DNA from: Turicibacter sanguinis
GTDB taxonomy: Bacteria; Bacillota_I; Bacilli_A; MOL361; Turicibacteraceae
Direction of reading: 5' to 3'
Assembly (NCBI RefSeq): GCF_013046825.1
Contig: NZ_CP053187.1
Span: 589,501 to 653,500 of the forward strand
DNA: 64,000 nt
The notes beneath the pieces were generated by a model that ran no database searches, was not told the origin of the DNA, and saw only the letters and a list, made by a program, of their open reading frames with translations. Below are positions 21,584 to 29,376 of the stretch, piece by piece. Position numbers and translations under genes: made by a program. Position 1 is the first letter of the stretch; every line of letters begins with the position of its first letter.

Positions 21584-21632
21584 TAATAATAGATAAGGCT
21601 CCCTTTATAGGGAGTCTTTATTATTTATTTTT
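21584..21632 (+). terminator. Terminator closing the G-depleted locus
   Basis: CTCCC (21599-21603), loop TTTATA, GGGAG (21610-21614), extended by AATAATA/TATTATT arms, then a T-rich tail. Confidence 0.7.
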
Positions 21633-21665
21633 ATAAAAATAATAACGCTAAGCAACATTATGATG

Positions 21666-21671
21666 TATAAT
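21666..21671 (+). promoter_or_regulatory. Possible -10 box of the 54-codon gene
   Basis: TATAAT 49 bases before the start codon; no good -35 is seen. Confidence 0.35.
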
Positions 21672-21719
21672 AAAAAGGTAATAACGTTTAAAATTTAAAT
21701 ATTCTAGGAGGGTTTTTGT

Positions 21720-21884
21720 ATGTCAGAGAAAAAATATAATCCATTAAGTTTATTAAGCGATGCTCACTTATGTGAAGATATGAGTTGCTGTACAGACACT
21801 TACTTATTAGATCGTTCAACGATGAAATATGAACCAATCCAAGAAGTAGCAAATAAAGAAACAGAAAAAGAAGAAGAAAAATAA
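21720..21884 (+). CDS. Small Cys-containing acidic-tailed protein, 54 aa, unknown
   Basis: ATG at 21720 lies seven bases after AGGAGGG, and a strong terminator follows directly, so this is very likely a real gene. The product starts MSEKKYNPLSLLSDAHLCED, continues with a Cys-Cys pair (C18, C23, C24) and DTYLLDRSTMKYEPI, and ends in a K/E-rich tail. No signal peptide or membrane segment. The three cysteines could bind metal or be modified as in a peptide precursor; I recognise no family and no maturation enzyme nearby. Confidence 0.75.
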   Translation: MSEKKYNPLSLLSDAHLCEDMSCCTDTYLLDRSTMKYEPIQEVANKETEKEEEK

Positions 21885-21888
21885 AACA

Positions 21889-21927
21889 AAAAGAACATCA
21901 TCTAAAACATAGATGATGTTCTTTTCT
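21889..21927 (+). terminator. Terminator of the 54-codon gene
   Basis: AAGAACATCATCTA (21891-21904) pairs perfectly with TAGATGATGTTCTT (21910-21923), then TTCTTT. Confidence 0.85.
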
Positions 21928-21984
21928 TTATTCACAATAACAAATCCACACCTTTAACCTATCTACCCTAACTAAGACGCTACT

Positions 21985-22233
21985 CACTTAATACAGATGC
22001 ACTCTTTTAATATCACCTTTGGTTATGCCTCGACTATTAATTGTTATGTCCCGCTAACTTTCACTCTGTGAAACAAGCTGGGCTAACAATAACTCCGCTA
22101 ACCCGAATTTCATTTAATACAGACATCTTCTTTCAATATGGGTTCGGCTTACGCCTCACCTATCATCCGCGGAATCGCCTCTCTTCGCTCGGCATATAGA
22201 TGAACTAACGCGATAAAATCGCGAGTTCATCTA
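21985..22233. repeat. Hairpin-rich segment with an imperfect duplication
   Basis: TTAATACAGA followed by TCTTT-AATAT and TTA-GCCTC recurs at about 21988 and 22109. Hairpins include TTTCAC/GTGAAA (about 22058-22072) inside TTGTTA/TAACAA, and GATGAACT-CGCGAT/ATCGCG-AGTTCATC (about 22200-22232). The 13-mer CTCTCTTCGCTCG occurs here and in the 124-bp repeats at 10.5-11.2 kb. No ORF seen. Confidence 0.5.
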
Positions 22234-22234
22234 A

Positions 22235-22270
22235 CAAAAAAAGACTGCCTCCTATTAAGAGACAGTCTTT
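22235..22270 (-). terminator. Minus-strand terminator after the pseudoknot RNA candidate
   Basis: AAAGACTG/CAGTCTTT (22240-22270) followed on the minus strand by T7. No minus-strand gene lies between this and the rpsR terminator at 22402, which suggests a separate RNA. Confidence 0.8.
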
Positions 22271-22400
22271 AAACTTAAGAATATTAAGTTTTTGGGCCCT
22301 GATGCAAATATCTCATTTGAGATGCCACTAGAAGAAACAGGTTGTTTCTTTTACATCACCTAGTGGACAATAAAGGTTTGTTTGTGTGTGTATATGTTCT
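22236..22400 (-). ncRNA. Candidate small pseudoknotted RNA
   Basis: On the minus strand CCACTAG (22366-22360) pairs with CTAGTGG (22331-22325), enclosing hairpin AAGAAAC/GTTTCTT. GATGTAAA (22357-22350), inside that loop, can pair with TTTGCATC (22308-22301) outside it, forming a pseudoknot; an ATCTC/GAGAT hairpin (22323-22310) sits between. One pair is G-U on the minus strand and would be C-A on the plus strand. A terminator follows. No clear promoter found; it may be read through or processed from the rpsR transcript. No known class recognised. Confidence 0.5.
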
Positions 22401-22401
22401 G

Positions 22402-22428
22402 AAAAAAAATGGCGCTTAAATTGCGCCA
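22402..22428 (-). terminator. Intrinsic terminator of rpsF-ssb-rpsR
   Basis: TGGCGC/GCGCCA (22410-22428) followed on the minus strand by T8. Confidence 0.88.
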
Positions 22429-22443
22429 CTTTTTAAACCATTA

Positions 22444-22677
22444 CTATTCAGCAGAGAATGGTAATAATGCCATGTGACGAGCACGTTTAATAGCAACTGT
22501 TAATTCACGTTGATATTTAGCGCTTGTTCCTGTTACACGACGAGGTAAGATTTTTCCACGATCAGATACGAAACGTTTTAATAAATCTACATCTTTATAG
22601 TCGATTTTCGTAATTTTGTTTGTAGTGAAATAACAAACTTTACGACGACGACGTCCTCCACGACGGAATTGAGCCAT
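22444..22677 (-). CDS. rpsR: Ribosomal protein S18
   Basis: 77 residues, very basic. Conserved [20 protein letters not shown] and [20 protein letters not shown] are intact. Last gene of the S6-SSB-S18 operon; S18 with S6 is the presumed ligand of the operon leader. Confidence 0.97.
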   Translation of the reverse strand: MAQFRRGGRRRRKVCYFTTNKITKIDYKDVDLLKRFVSDRGKILPRRVTGTSAKYQRELTVAIKRARHMALLPFSAE

Positions 22678-22731
22678 GTTAGTTCCTCCTATTCATAAAC
22701 AAAAGTATTTATTTTATTTTTTATTTAAAAA

Positions 22732-23292
22732 TTAAAATGGTAGATCATCATCTGAAATGTTAATAGTAGAACTGAAATCAGGTCCATTATTGAACGAAGG
22801 TGATGAATTGCCAAAGTTTTGATCTGGACTTGGAGCTCCTCCAAATGGGTTTCCACCAAAAGCATTGGAAGATTGTTGTGATGGGAATGATGGCGCACCA
22901 CCATATCCTCCACCGAATCCACCAAAGTCTTGTGATGGCTGAGAACCAAAGCTTCCACGATCAGCAGATGCAGAGCGTGGTTCTAAGAACTGCACGCTAT
23001 CGCAAACAACGTCTGTTGTATAGCGAGTTGATCCATCCTGAGCTTGATAGCTACCAGTTTCAATACGTCCTTCCACTCCGATAAGAGATCCTTTACGTAA
23101 AAACTTCGCCATATTCTCAGCTTGGTTACGCCATGCAACACAGTTGATAAAATCTGCTTGGCGTTCTCCATTTTGACTAGTGAAAGTACGATTAACCGCG
23201 ATGCTAAATCTCAAGTTAGCAATACCATTAGTGGTATACTTTAACTCAGGATCACGAGTTAATCGCCCTACTAAGACTACGCGATTAATCAT
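22732..23292 (-). CDS. ssb: Single-stranded DNA-binding protein
   Basis: 186 residues: N-terminal OB fold ([20 protein letters not shown] to about residue 105), a Gly/Ser/Phe/Gln-rich linker and the acidic tip DDDLPF that recruits partner proteins. Between rpsF and rpsR as usual in Firmicutes. Confidence 0.97.
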   Translation of the reverse strand: MINRVVLVGRLTRDPELKYTTNGIANLRFSIAVNRTFTSQNGERQADFINCVAWRNQAENMAKFLRKGSLIGVEGRIETGSYQAQDGSTRYTTDVVCDSVQFLEPRSASADRGSFGSQPSQDFGGFGGGYGGAPSFPSQQSSNAFGGNPFGGAPSPDQNFGNSSPSFNNGPDFSSTINISDDDLPF

Positions 23293-23323
23293 TTATCTCA
23301 CCCTCACTTAGTACTGATTAATA

Positions 23324-23611
23324 TTATTCTTCTTCTTTAATAGCGATGTAACGGATAACATCTTCGCTGATTCCAGCTAAACGATCGAATTCGTTTTTAG
23401 CTTCGATTGAAGAGTTAACAGTTAATACTACATAGTAACCTTTAGTGAAATCTTCGATAGCATATGCTAAATCACGCATACCCCATTCTTTCATTTCAAC
23501 GATTTCAGCTCCCATGTTAGTGAACATAGTGTTGAATCCTTCAATAACAGCTTTGCGTCCTTCTTCTTCTAAGTTAGGACGAACGATGTACATAATTTCG
23601 TATTTTCTCAT
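23324..23611 (-). CDS. rpsF: Ribosomal protein S6
   Basis: 95 residues, [20 protein letters not shown] with the conserved [12 protein letters not shown] strand. First gene of the operon; ATG at 23611 follows AGGAGG. Confidence 0.97.
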   Translation of the reverse strand: MRKYEIMYIVRPNLEEEGRKAVIEGFNTMFTNMGAEIVEMKEWGMRDLAYAIEDFTKGYYVVLTVNSSIEAKNEFDRLAGISEDVIRYIAIKEEE

Positions 23612-23680
23612 TATAGTGCACCTCCTCTTGGTCTAGACGGCTCTTACCGAGCAAGGAGTAATCTTCAATTACTCACAGTC
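23612..23680 (-). promoter_or_regulatory. S6:S18 autoregulatory leader candidate
   Basis: The rpsF leader contains hairpin GAGTAAT/ATTACTC and then CTTG-CTCGGTAAGAGCCG-CAAG, i.e. a CGG/CCG element near the Shine-Dalgarno. Known S6:S18 leaders mimic the S6-S18 rRNA site with a CCG bulge, so feedback control by the ribosomal proteins is likely. Assignment is by position and the CCG element. Confidence 0.6.
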
Positions 23681-23684
23681 ATAT

Positions 23685-23714
23685 ATTATAGCACAGTGTG
23701 TCGTACTATGGCAA
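23685..23714 (-). promoter_or_regulatory. Promoter of rpsF-ssb-rpsR
   Basis: Minus-strand TTGCCA (23714-23709), 18 bases, TATAAT (23690-23685) with the extended -10 TGTGCTATAAT. Confidence 0.85.
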
Positions 23715-23742
23715 GTCAAAAAAAACTAGACTCACCATTTCA

Positions 23743-23775
23743 CAAATAAAAATAAGCACGTTTAAAACGTGCCTA
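23743..23775 (-). terminator. Terminator of the phnDCEE operon
   Basis: GCACGTT/AACGTGC palindrome (23756-23772) followed on the minus strand by a T-rich tail. Confidence 0.75.
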
Positions 23776-23883
23776 TTTGTTAAAATCATCACCTAATTCT
23801 AGTTGCAATTATACAATGTACTAGATGATGATTCAAATTTATTATGGTTATATAACTTAAACCTTATTCAATCATTATAAAAT

Positions 23884-24690
23884 TTAACCACGTGCTAATT
23901 TCGTACGTAACTTAGTAGAAATAGTTTCAACAATTAAAACTAAAATAATAATCCCAAGTAAAATAGCTCCTGCTTTTGACCAGTTAAAATCGTTCATCGC
24001 AAAAATTAATGGTGCACCAATTCCACCTGCCCCAACTAATCCTAAAGTAGAAGCATCCTTAATATTGATTTCAAAACGATAGATAACCGTTGAAGCGAAA
24101 TCAGTAAATAACTGAGGTAAAATGCCATAACGAATTTTCTCAAAAGTATTGCATCCTGCGGCATCTAATGATTCTAATATTCGCTTATCTAAATCTTCAA
24201 TCGCCTCAATATATAACTTTGAAATCATACCAATCGAAACAACAGATACGGTTAAAACACCAGCGAAAGCTCCTGGTCCTGTTACACGAAGAAACATTAA
24301 CCCATAAACAAAGGCTGGGAATGTACGAATTGCAGCAATAAAAGTAAGAGCAATAAAATTAACCCATTTTGGTGCAATATTACGAGCTGCTAAGAACGCT
24401 AATGGTAAAGCTAAAATGGCTCCAATAATTGTTCCGACAAAAGCGATGGCGATAGTTTCTAGTAATAAGGCCGGTACTCCTAATTTAAAATCAAATAAGA
24501 AATCAACATCAGGCTGAAATAATGAGCTCACAATATTAGACATGATTGTAAATCCATTTTCTTTAATCCCTGTAAAAGTTATCGTCCCCATCGCCCATGC
24601 AATGATAACGAAAATAAAAGCGATGGTTAGGGATTTATGAATCCATCGATTTGGTTCTTTTCTTAATTGTTGATCAATAGTTAATTGCAT
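23884..24690 (-). CDS. phnE: PhnE-type ABC transporter permease (second)
   Basis: Membrane component of a phosphonate/phosphite-type importer. Start at ATG 24690 (MQLTIDQQLRKEPNRW), overlapping the stop of the first permease by an ATG within GGTAATATG; 268 residues. About six transmembrane helices; the permease signature is the EALDAAG-like ESLDAAGCNTFEKIRYGILPQ. Paralogue of the upstream permease. Confidence 0.9.
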   Translation of the reverse strand: MQLTIDQQLRKEPNRWIHKSLTIAFIFVIIAWAMGTITFTGIKENGFTIMSNIVSSLFQPDVDFLFDFKLGVPALLLETIAIAFVGTIIGAILALPLAFLAARNIAPKWVNFIALTFIAAIRTFPAFVYGLMFLRVTGPGAFAGVLTVSVVSIGMISKLYIEAIEDLDKRILESLDAAGCNTFEKIRYGILPQLFTDFASTVIYRFEINIKDASTLGLVGAGGIGAPLIFAMNDFNWSKAGAILLGIIILVLIVETISTKLRTKLARG

Positions 24691-24691
24691 A

Positions 24692-25513
24692 TTACCCCAA
24701 CCTTTCTCGGATATAACGACTAATATTTTCAATCACGATAATAGTCACAAATAACAATAATAATATCATTCCAACTTGATCATATTGACGCCATCCTAAT
24801 TTTTCTTTTAATAATAATCCAATCCCACCTGCCCCAACATATCCTAAAATAGTGGCAGCACGAACATTAATTTCTAACGTATATAAGCACATTGAGAAAT
24901 AGTTAGGTAAGATTTGAGGTGTAATAGCAGATTGAAAAGCTTCTAATTTTGTAGCTCCAACAGCTTCCATTGCCTCAAATGGTCCCATATCGATTGTCTC
25001 AATTTTTTCATATAACATTTTAACGACAATACCAAATGTAAAAATAGAAATTGCAACGGTTCCAGCAAATGTTCCTAACCTAAACACATAAGTTGCAAAT
25101 AAAGCAATAATTAAGGTCGGAATCGTACGAACAATACTTAGGATAAATCGCATAATCCATAATGAGCATTTTGATTTATTAATATTTGAAGAAGATAAAA
25201 TAGCAACTGGGAATGCTAATAAACTACCAATAATTGAACCTAAAATAGACATCTTAATCGTTTCCACTAATGGGGGAATAATTTGATCAATAATTGACCA
25301 ATCTGGGGATAGCATATCTTTTAAGATAATAAAGAATTGATTTCCACGTCTCATTAAGGCATTAAAATCAAATCCTGTAATCGTAGCAGCCCCCCATAAT
25401 GCAAGTGCTAATCCAATTAAAATAAAGGGTGCGACTGAACGAGGTGGCTGAATCTCTTTCCCGTTATCTAACGTAATTTTTTTGGGTTGAAATAAATCTC
25501 TCATTCGCTTCAT
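24692..25513 (-). CDS. phnE: PhnE-type ABC transporter permease (first)
   Basis: 273 residues; ATG at 25513 is seven bases after GGAGG. Signature EAMEAVGATKLEAFQSAITPQ, followed by NVRAATILGYVGAGGIG. With the second permease it probably forms a heterodimeric channel served by PhnC. Confidence 0.9.
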   Translation of the reverse strand: MKRMRDLFQPKKITLDNGKEIQPPRSVAPFILIGLALALWGAATITGFDFNALMRRGNQFFIILKDMLSPDWSIIDQIIPPLVETIKMSILGSIIGSLLAFPVAILSSSNINKSKCSLWIMRFILSIVRTIPTLIIALFATYVFRLGTFAGTVAISIFTFGIVVKMLYEKIETIDMGPFEAMEAVGATKLEAFQSAITPQILPNYFSMCLYTLEINVRAATILGYVGAGGIGLLLKEKLGWRQYDQVGMILLLLFVTIIVIENISRYIRERLG

Positions 25514-25515
25514 TC

Positions 25516-26280
25516 TTAAGCCTCCATTAATTCATCAGCTGCTAATTCGCGACCATAGATTTGTTTTAAGATTTCACTATCTACCATATTTGACGGACCA
25601 TCATAGACAATTTCTCCTGCTTTGATTCCAATGACACGAGTTGCATATTTTAAAGCTAAATCAACATGGTGAATGTTAATTAAGACTGAAATCTTCATTT
25701 CTTCATTAATACGTTTAAAATCATCCATAACTTGAGTTGCAGTAATTGGATCTAATGCCGCTACAGGCTCATCTGCTAAAATAATTTCTGGTTTTTGGGC
25801 AAGTGTACGAGCTAACGCAACACGTTGTTGTTGCCCTCCTGATAATTGATCTGCACGAACATAGGCCTTATCTAAAATTCCTACTTTATCTAATGCCTCT
25901 AACGCAATCACTTTATCCTCTTTTGAAAAGACACCAATCATTGATTTATAAAATGGCATATCAGGAACACGTGATGTTAAAACATTATTGATAACTGTTG
26001 TACGAGTTACTAAGTTAAATGATTGGAAAACCATTCCGATATGACGACGGAATTTACGTAATGATTTTCCTTTTAAATCATTAACATTTTCACCATTTAC
26101 AATTAATTCTCCGTCTGTAATATCATGCATACGATTAATCGTACGTAATAACGTTGACTTTCCCGCTCCAGATAATCCAATAATTGCAACAAATTCACCC
26201 TGTTCAATCTCTAAATTAATATTTTTTAACGCATGAAATCCATTTGGATAAACTTTATTTACATTATTAAACTTAATCAT
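25516..26280 (-). CDS. phnC: PhnC-type ABC transporter ATPase
   Basis: 254 residues. Walker A GLSGAGKST (about 35-43), signature LSGGQQQRVALARTLAQ, Walker B ILADEPVAALDP. Cytoplasmic ATPase of the importer encoded with it. Confidence 0.94.
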   Translation of the reverse strand: MIKFNNVNKVYPNGFHALKNINLEIEQGEFVAIIGLSGAGKSTLLRTINRMHDITDGELIVNGENVNDLKGKSLRKFRRHIGMVFQSFNLVTRTTVINNVLTSRVPDMPFYKSMIGVFSKEDKVIALEALDKVGILDKAYVRADQLSGGQQQRVALARTLAQKPEIILADEPVAALDPITATQVMDDFKRINEEMKISVLINIHHVDLALKYATRVIGIKAGEIVYDGPSNMVDSEILKQIYGRELAADELMEA

Positions 26281-26311
26281 CGACTTCTTTCTCCTTATCT
26301 TCTACATGAAA

Positions 26312-26338
26312 GAAATGAGCCCAATTAGGACTCATTTC
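26312..26338 (-). terminator. Intercistronic hairpin between phnD and phnC
   Basis: GAAATGAG...CTCATTTC stem with a short T-poor tail. Such partial terminators or stabilisers usually keep binding-protein mRNA higher than that of the membrane genes. Confidence 0.55.
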
Positions 26339-26349
26339 TAATAGATTGA

Positions 26350-27360
26350 TTATTTATTTGATTGAACTAATTCGTTTGCTTTACGAGCACCATCATAATC
26401 TTCAGACGTTCCAATTTGGTATCCTTTATGGCTATAGATTGAAATAATTTCTTTACCTACTTCAGTATTTCCAATGTTGATAAATGCCTGTTGGATGGCT
26501 GCTTTTAATTCAGGTGTCATCACTGGATCTTTAGTTACTGAAATCGTATCATTATAAATTCCTTCTGTTACCCCAATAACATTTGTTTCTTCCCAGATTG
26601 ACGATTCACGACCAAAGTCATTTACCCATTGATTTTCAAAATCAAGACGAGCATCTGCATAAGTAACCATAATATCGATTTGACCATTAGCTAATTGTGA
26701 TAGAGCTGTTCCATATCCGTCTAAAGCTACTTTATTTGGTAAATCTAATATTGAGATGCCATAGTTATCTTGTAACCATAAAGATGGGTAAATATATCCT
26801 GCTGATGAAGAAGTACTTCCTTGCACTCCCCAAACTGCTGATTCTAAATCTTCTTTTGTTAATGTTTCACCATTATTAATCTTAGCCGCTAATTCTTGAC
26901 CTTTTGCAGATGGTCCAGCAATAATTAACGCACGATAATAAGTAACTTGGTCTTCTGTATTTGCAGTTGGTGCTGTATTCCAATCTACCGGATTTTCAGA
27001 ATCATGATTTAATCCAAAACGTGTTGCTGTTAAGGCAACATCTACATCATTATCATATAGTACGTAAGTTCCACCAGGAATAAATCCAACTTGAGCTGTA
27101 CCTGAAGCTAATGCTTCTCCAACAGCCTCGAAACTTGTTCCAACTGTAATTTTAATATCTTCAAATTCAAATCCTTGAGCTGCTAACTCTTCTTTTAATA
27201 ATCCCTCTAAAGGTTCTGTTGCTTTCTCAATTTCCTCTGCATTACGTGATGGAACGAAATATACCACTAACTCGTTTAAGTCTGCCGAACTTGATCCACA
27301 CCCAGCTAATGTTAAAAATGCAATCATCATAACCGAGAAAAAATTCAATAATTTCTTCAT
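26350..27360 (-). CDS. phnD: PhnD-type substrate-binding lipoprotein
   Basis: 336 residues with lipoprotein signal: basic start, hydrophobic core and lipobox LAGC (C21). The body (VVYFVPSRNAEEI, GTSFEAVGEALASGTAQVGF, GVQGSTSSSAGYIYPSLWL) matches the PhnD family that binds phosphonates or phosphite. No C-P lyase or phosphonatase gene is in this window, so the substrate stays open. Confidence 0.88.
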   Translation of the reverse strand: MKKLLNFFSVMMIAFLTLAGCGSSSADLNELVVYFVPSRNAEEIEKATEPLEGLLKEELAAQGFEFEDIKITVGTSFEAVGEALASGTAQVGFIPGGTYVLYDNDVDVALTATRFGLNHDSENPVDWNTAPTANTEDQVTYYRALIIAGPSAKGQELAAKINNGETLTKEDLESAVWGVQGSTSSSAGYIYPSLWLQDNYGISILDLPNKVALDGYGTALSQLANGQIDIMVTYADARLDFENQWVNDFGRESSIWEETNVIGVTEGIYNDTISVTKDPVMTPELKAAIQQAFINIGNTEVGKEIISIYSHKGYQIGTSEDYDGARKANELVQSNK

Positions 27361-27497
27361 TTTGGTAGTACTCCTTTCACTTTTTAAATACCTATCTAAA
27401 ATATCTAAAAAATAATATCATTTTTTCGACTTTTTTCTACAATTATTGTTAATACGATTTAAAATCATACAAAATTCCCACAGACTTCAACTGAGTA

Positions 27498-27532
27498 TAA
27501 AAAAAAGAATTAAGTAAAGTTTACTTAATTCT
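27498..27532 (-). terminator. Intrinsic terminator of ychF
   Basis: AGAATTAAGTAAA/TTTACTTAATTCT (27506-27532), on the minus strand followed by T8. Confidence 0.87.
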
Positions 27533-27551
27533 TCTAAAATAATTGATTTAA

Positions 27552-28652
27552 CTAAACATTGAAACGGAATAACATAACATCCCCATCTTGTACGATGTAC
27601 GATTTTCCTTCTAAACGGTACCGTCCTGCTTCACGTGCCGCTAACTCAGAACCATATTTTACTAAATCATCAAATGAAACAGTTTCGGCACGAATGAATC
27701 CGCGTTCGAAATCACTGTGGATAATTCCAGCACATTGTGGAGCTGTCATTCCTTTAATGAATGTCCAAGCACGAACTTCTTGCACTCCAGCTGTAAAGTA
27801 AGTCGCTAATCCTAATAAATCATAAGCTTCGCGAATTAATTGATCTAATCCACTTTCTTTGATTCCTAACTCTTCTAAAAATGCTGCTTTTTCTTCTTCC
27901 TCTAATTGAGAAATTTCTTCTTCGATACGAGCACAAACTTTAATTACTTTTGCCCCTTCACGGTCAGCATATTCAACTAAAGCTTTAACATATTCGTTAT
28001 CTTCACCAGCCATTAAATCATCTTCACCAACATTAGCAACATATAAAATTGGTTTTAAAGTTAATAATTGTAAATGTTTGATAGCTGCTTTATCGTCATC
28101 TGATAAATCCATTGCACGTGCAGGTAATTCTTGATCGAATCCTTCTTTTACTTTTTCAAGTACTGCAACTTCAGCTTTTGCATCTTTATCTCCAGATTTA
28201 GCTTGTTTTGCTAAACGAGTTAAACGACGATCAACTTGCTCCATATCAGCTAAGATTAACTCTAAGTTAATAACTTCAACGTCACGAACTGGATCTACTG
28301 AACCTTCTACGTGAATGATATTTCCATCTTCAAAACAACGAACCACTTGAGTGATTGCATCTACTTCACGGATATTGGCTAAGAATTTATTTCCTAATCC
28401 TTCTCCATTACTTGCCCCACGTACTAATCCCGCGATATCTGTAAATTCGAAAGTTGTTGGAACTGTCTTCTTAGGACTAACTAATTCCGTTAATTTATTT
28501 AAACGTTCATCCGGAACCTCAACAACCCCAACATTTGGGTCAATTGTTGCGAACGGATAGTTTGCTGCTTCAATTCCAGCTTGAGTAATTGCATTGAATA
28601 AAGTTGATTTCCCGACGTTTGGTAAACCAACAATTCCAGCCGTTAATGCCAA
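27552..28652 (-). CDS. ychF: Ribosome-binding ATPase/GTPase YchF
   Basis: OBG-family P-loop protein, 366 residues. Start chosen at TTG 28652, giving the canonical [20 protein letters not shown] and ten bases from AAAGGA; the GTG at 28661 is one base from that site. Motifs: G1 [21 protein letters not shown], and the C-terminal TGS domain ([20 protein letters not shown]). In many Firmicutes ychF precedes rpsF; here the phn operon separates them. Confidence 0.95.
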   Translation of the reverse strand: MALTAGIVGLPNVGKSTLFNAITQAGIEAANYPFATIDPNVGVVEVPDERLNKLTELVSPKKTVPTTFEFTDIAGLVRGASNGEGLGNKFLANIREVDAITQVVRCFEDGNIIHVEGSVDPVRDVEVINLELILADMEQVDRRLTRLAKQAKSGDKDAKAEVAVLEKVKEGFDQELPARAMDLSDDDKAAIKHLQLLTLKPILYVANVGEDDLMAGEDNEYVKALVEYADREGAKVIKVCARIEEEISQLEEEEKAAFLEELGIKESGLDQLIREAYDLLGLATYFTAGVQEVRAWTFIKGMTAPQCAGIIHSDFERGFIRAETVSFDDLVKYGSELAAREAGRYRLEGKSYIVQDGDVMLFRFNV

Positions 28653-28863
28653 TGTCTTCACGTCCTTTTTATCTAACTGTATAATATCTTTTTTATTTTA
28701 CACTATTTTAGTCCTTTTAGCAAAATCAACTCGAGATAATCACAAAGATATCGACTAAAAATGCGCATCCTAACTTCCATTAAGTTGGAATTTTTTTATT
28801 TCATTCCTCATATAATGAGAAAATAAATCGTTATTTGACATCACCTTGAAAGGATGTGGATTC

Positions 28864-29256
28864 ATGACTCAAATTAATTTTTCAGTAAAAGGATTAATCA
28901 TTAAAGACCATCATTTTTTAGCTTTACACAAAAGCAATGCCAAAAATAACTTCTTAGACTTACCTGGTGGAAAAACACATATGAAAGAAAGTGCTGAGCA
29001 AGCATTACTTCGAGAAATCGAGGAAGAGACTAACCTTATTGTCTCACCCAAAAAAGTATTAAGCACCTGGCAGTTCGTTAATGATGATTACCTCATTATG
29101 GGCGTTTTATATCTATGCGATTTAGTTGGGGGTGATCTAGTTCTTTCAAGTGAACATAACTACTACGAATGGTTACCACTTAATCTAGACTCAGCTACAC
29201 GACTAAATCCTTCATTATCTGACGCAATTTGTCAGTTAGATTTTAAAGCACTTTGA
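28864..29256 (+). CDS. Nudix hydrolase
   Basis: 130 residues from ATG 28864, nine bases after AAAGGA. The Nudix box is GGKTHMKESAEQALLREIEE followed by ETNL: all catalytic E and R positions are kept and the last Gly is Asn. Substrate (nucleotide or sugar-nucleotide diphosphate) cannot be read from sequence. One of few plus-strand genes. Confidence 0.88.
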   Translation: MTQINFSVKGLIIKDHHFLALHKSNAKNNFLDLPGGKTHMKESAEQALLREIEEETNLIVSPKKVLSTWQFVNDDYLIMGVLYLCDLVGGDLVLSSEHNYYEWLPLNLDSATRLNPSLSDAICQLDFKAL

Positions 29257-29348
29257 GGTCTATTTTTCATCTTTTCGCATATGCTATAAATGTATTGGTT
29301 TTTCCTTTACACTCTTTCAAAAATTTTAACACTTATCCATTAAAAGAT

Positions 29349-29376
29349 AGCCCAGGCAAAATGACCTGGGCTTTTA
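29349..29376. terminator. Bidirectional terminator between Nudix and exopolysaccharide genes
   Basis: AGCCCAGG (29349-29356) pairs with CCTGGGCT (29365-29372); T-rich on both outer sides. The two genes converge here. Confidence 0.8.

Larger units (their letters stand above)
19639..21632 (+). ncRNA. Candidate 2-kb G-depleted noncoding transcript
   Basis: No ORF of 60 codons on either strand. By hand count only about 58 of 1,740 bases in 19861-21600 are G (roughly 3%), while C stays common and several 60-base lines have none or one. It is flanked by a promoter-like sequence with a 5' hairpin and by a plus-strand terminator, in a place where Bacilli have none (rpsR and yybS are normally adjacent). 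An RNA like this can hardly fold; it offers long single-stranded C/A/U with many CCATCC and CCTCC tracts. Transcription is inferred, not shown. Confidence 0.5.

Noticed and set aside
19861-21600. Replication origin or terminus explaining the strand asymmetry
   Set aside because: No DnaA-box cluster or known terminus motif; genes on both sides keep the same strand, so no skew switch is visible.
22290-22370. Insertion sequence end (GGGCCCTGATGCAAA resembles IS6-type ends)
   Set aside because: No transposase, no matching inverted end or target duplication; RNA structure explains the sequence better.
22725-22958. 77-codon frame overlapping ssb in another frame
   Set aside because: Composition follows the repetitive Gly/Ser/Gln linker of ssb; no Shine-Dalgarno.
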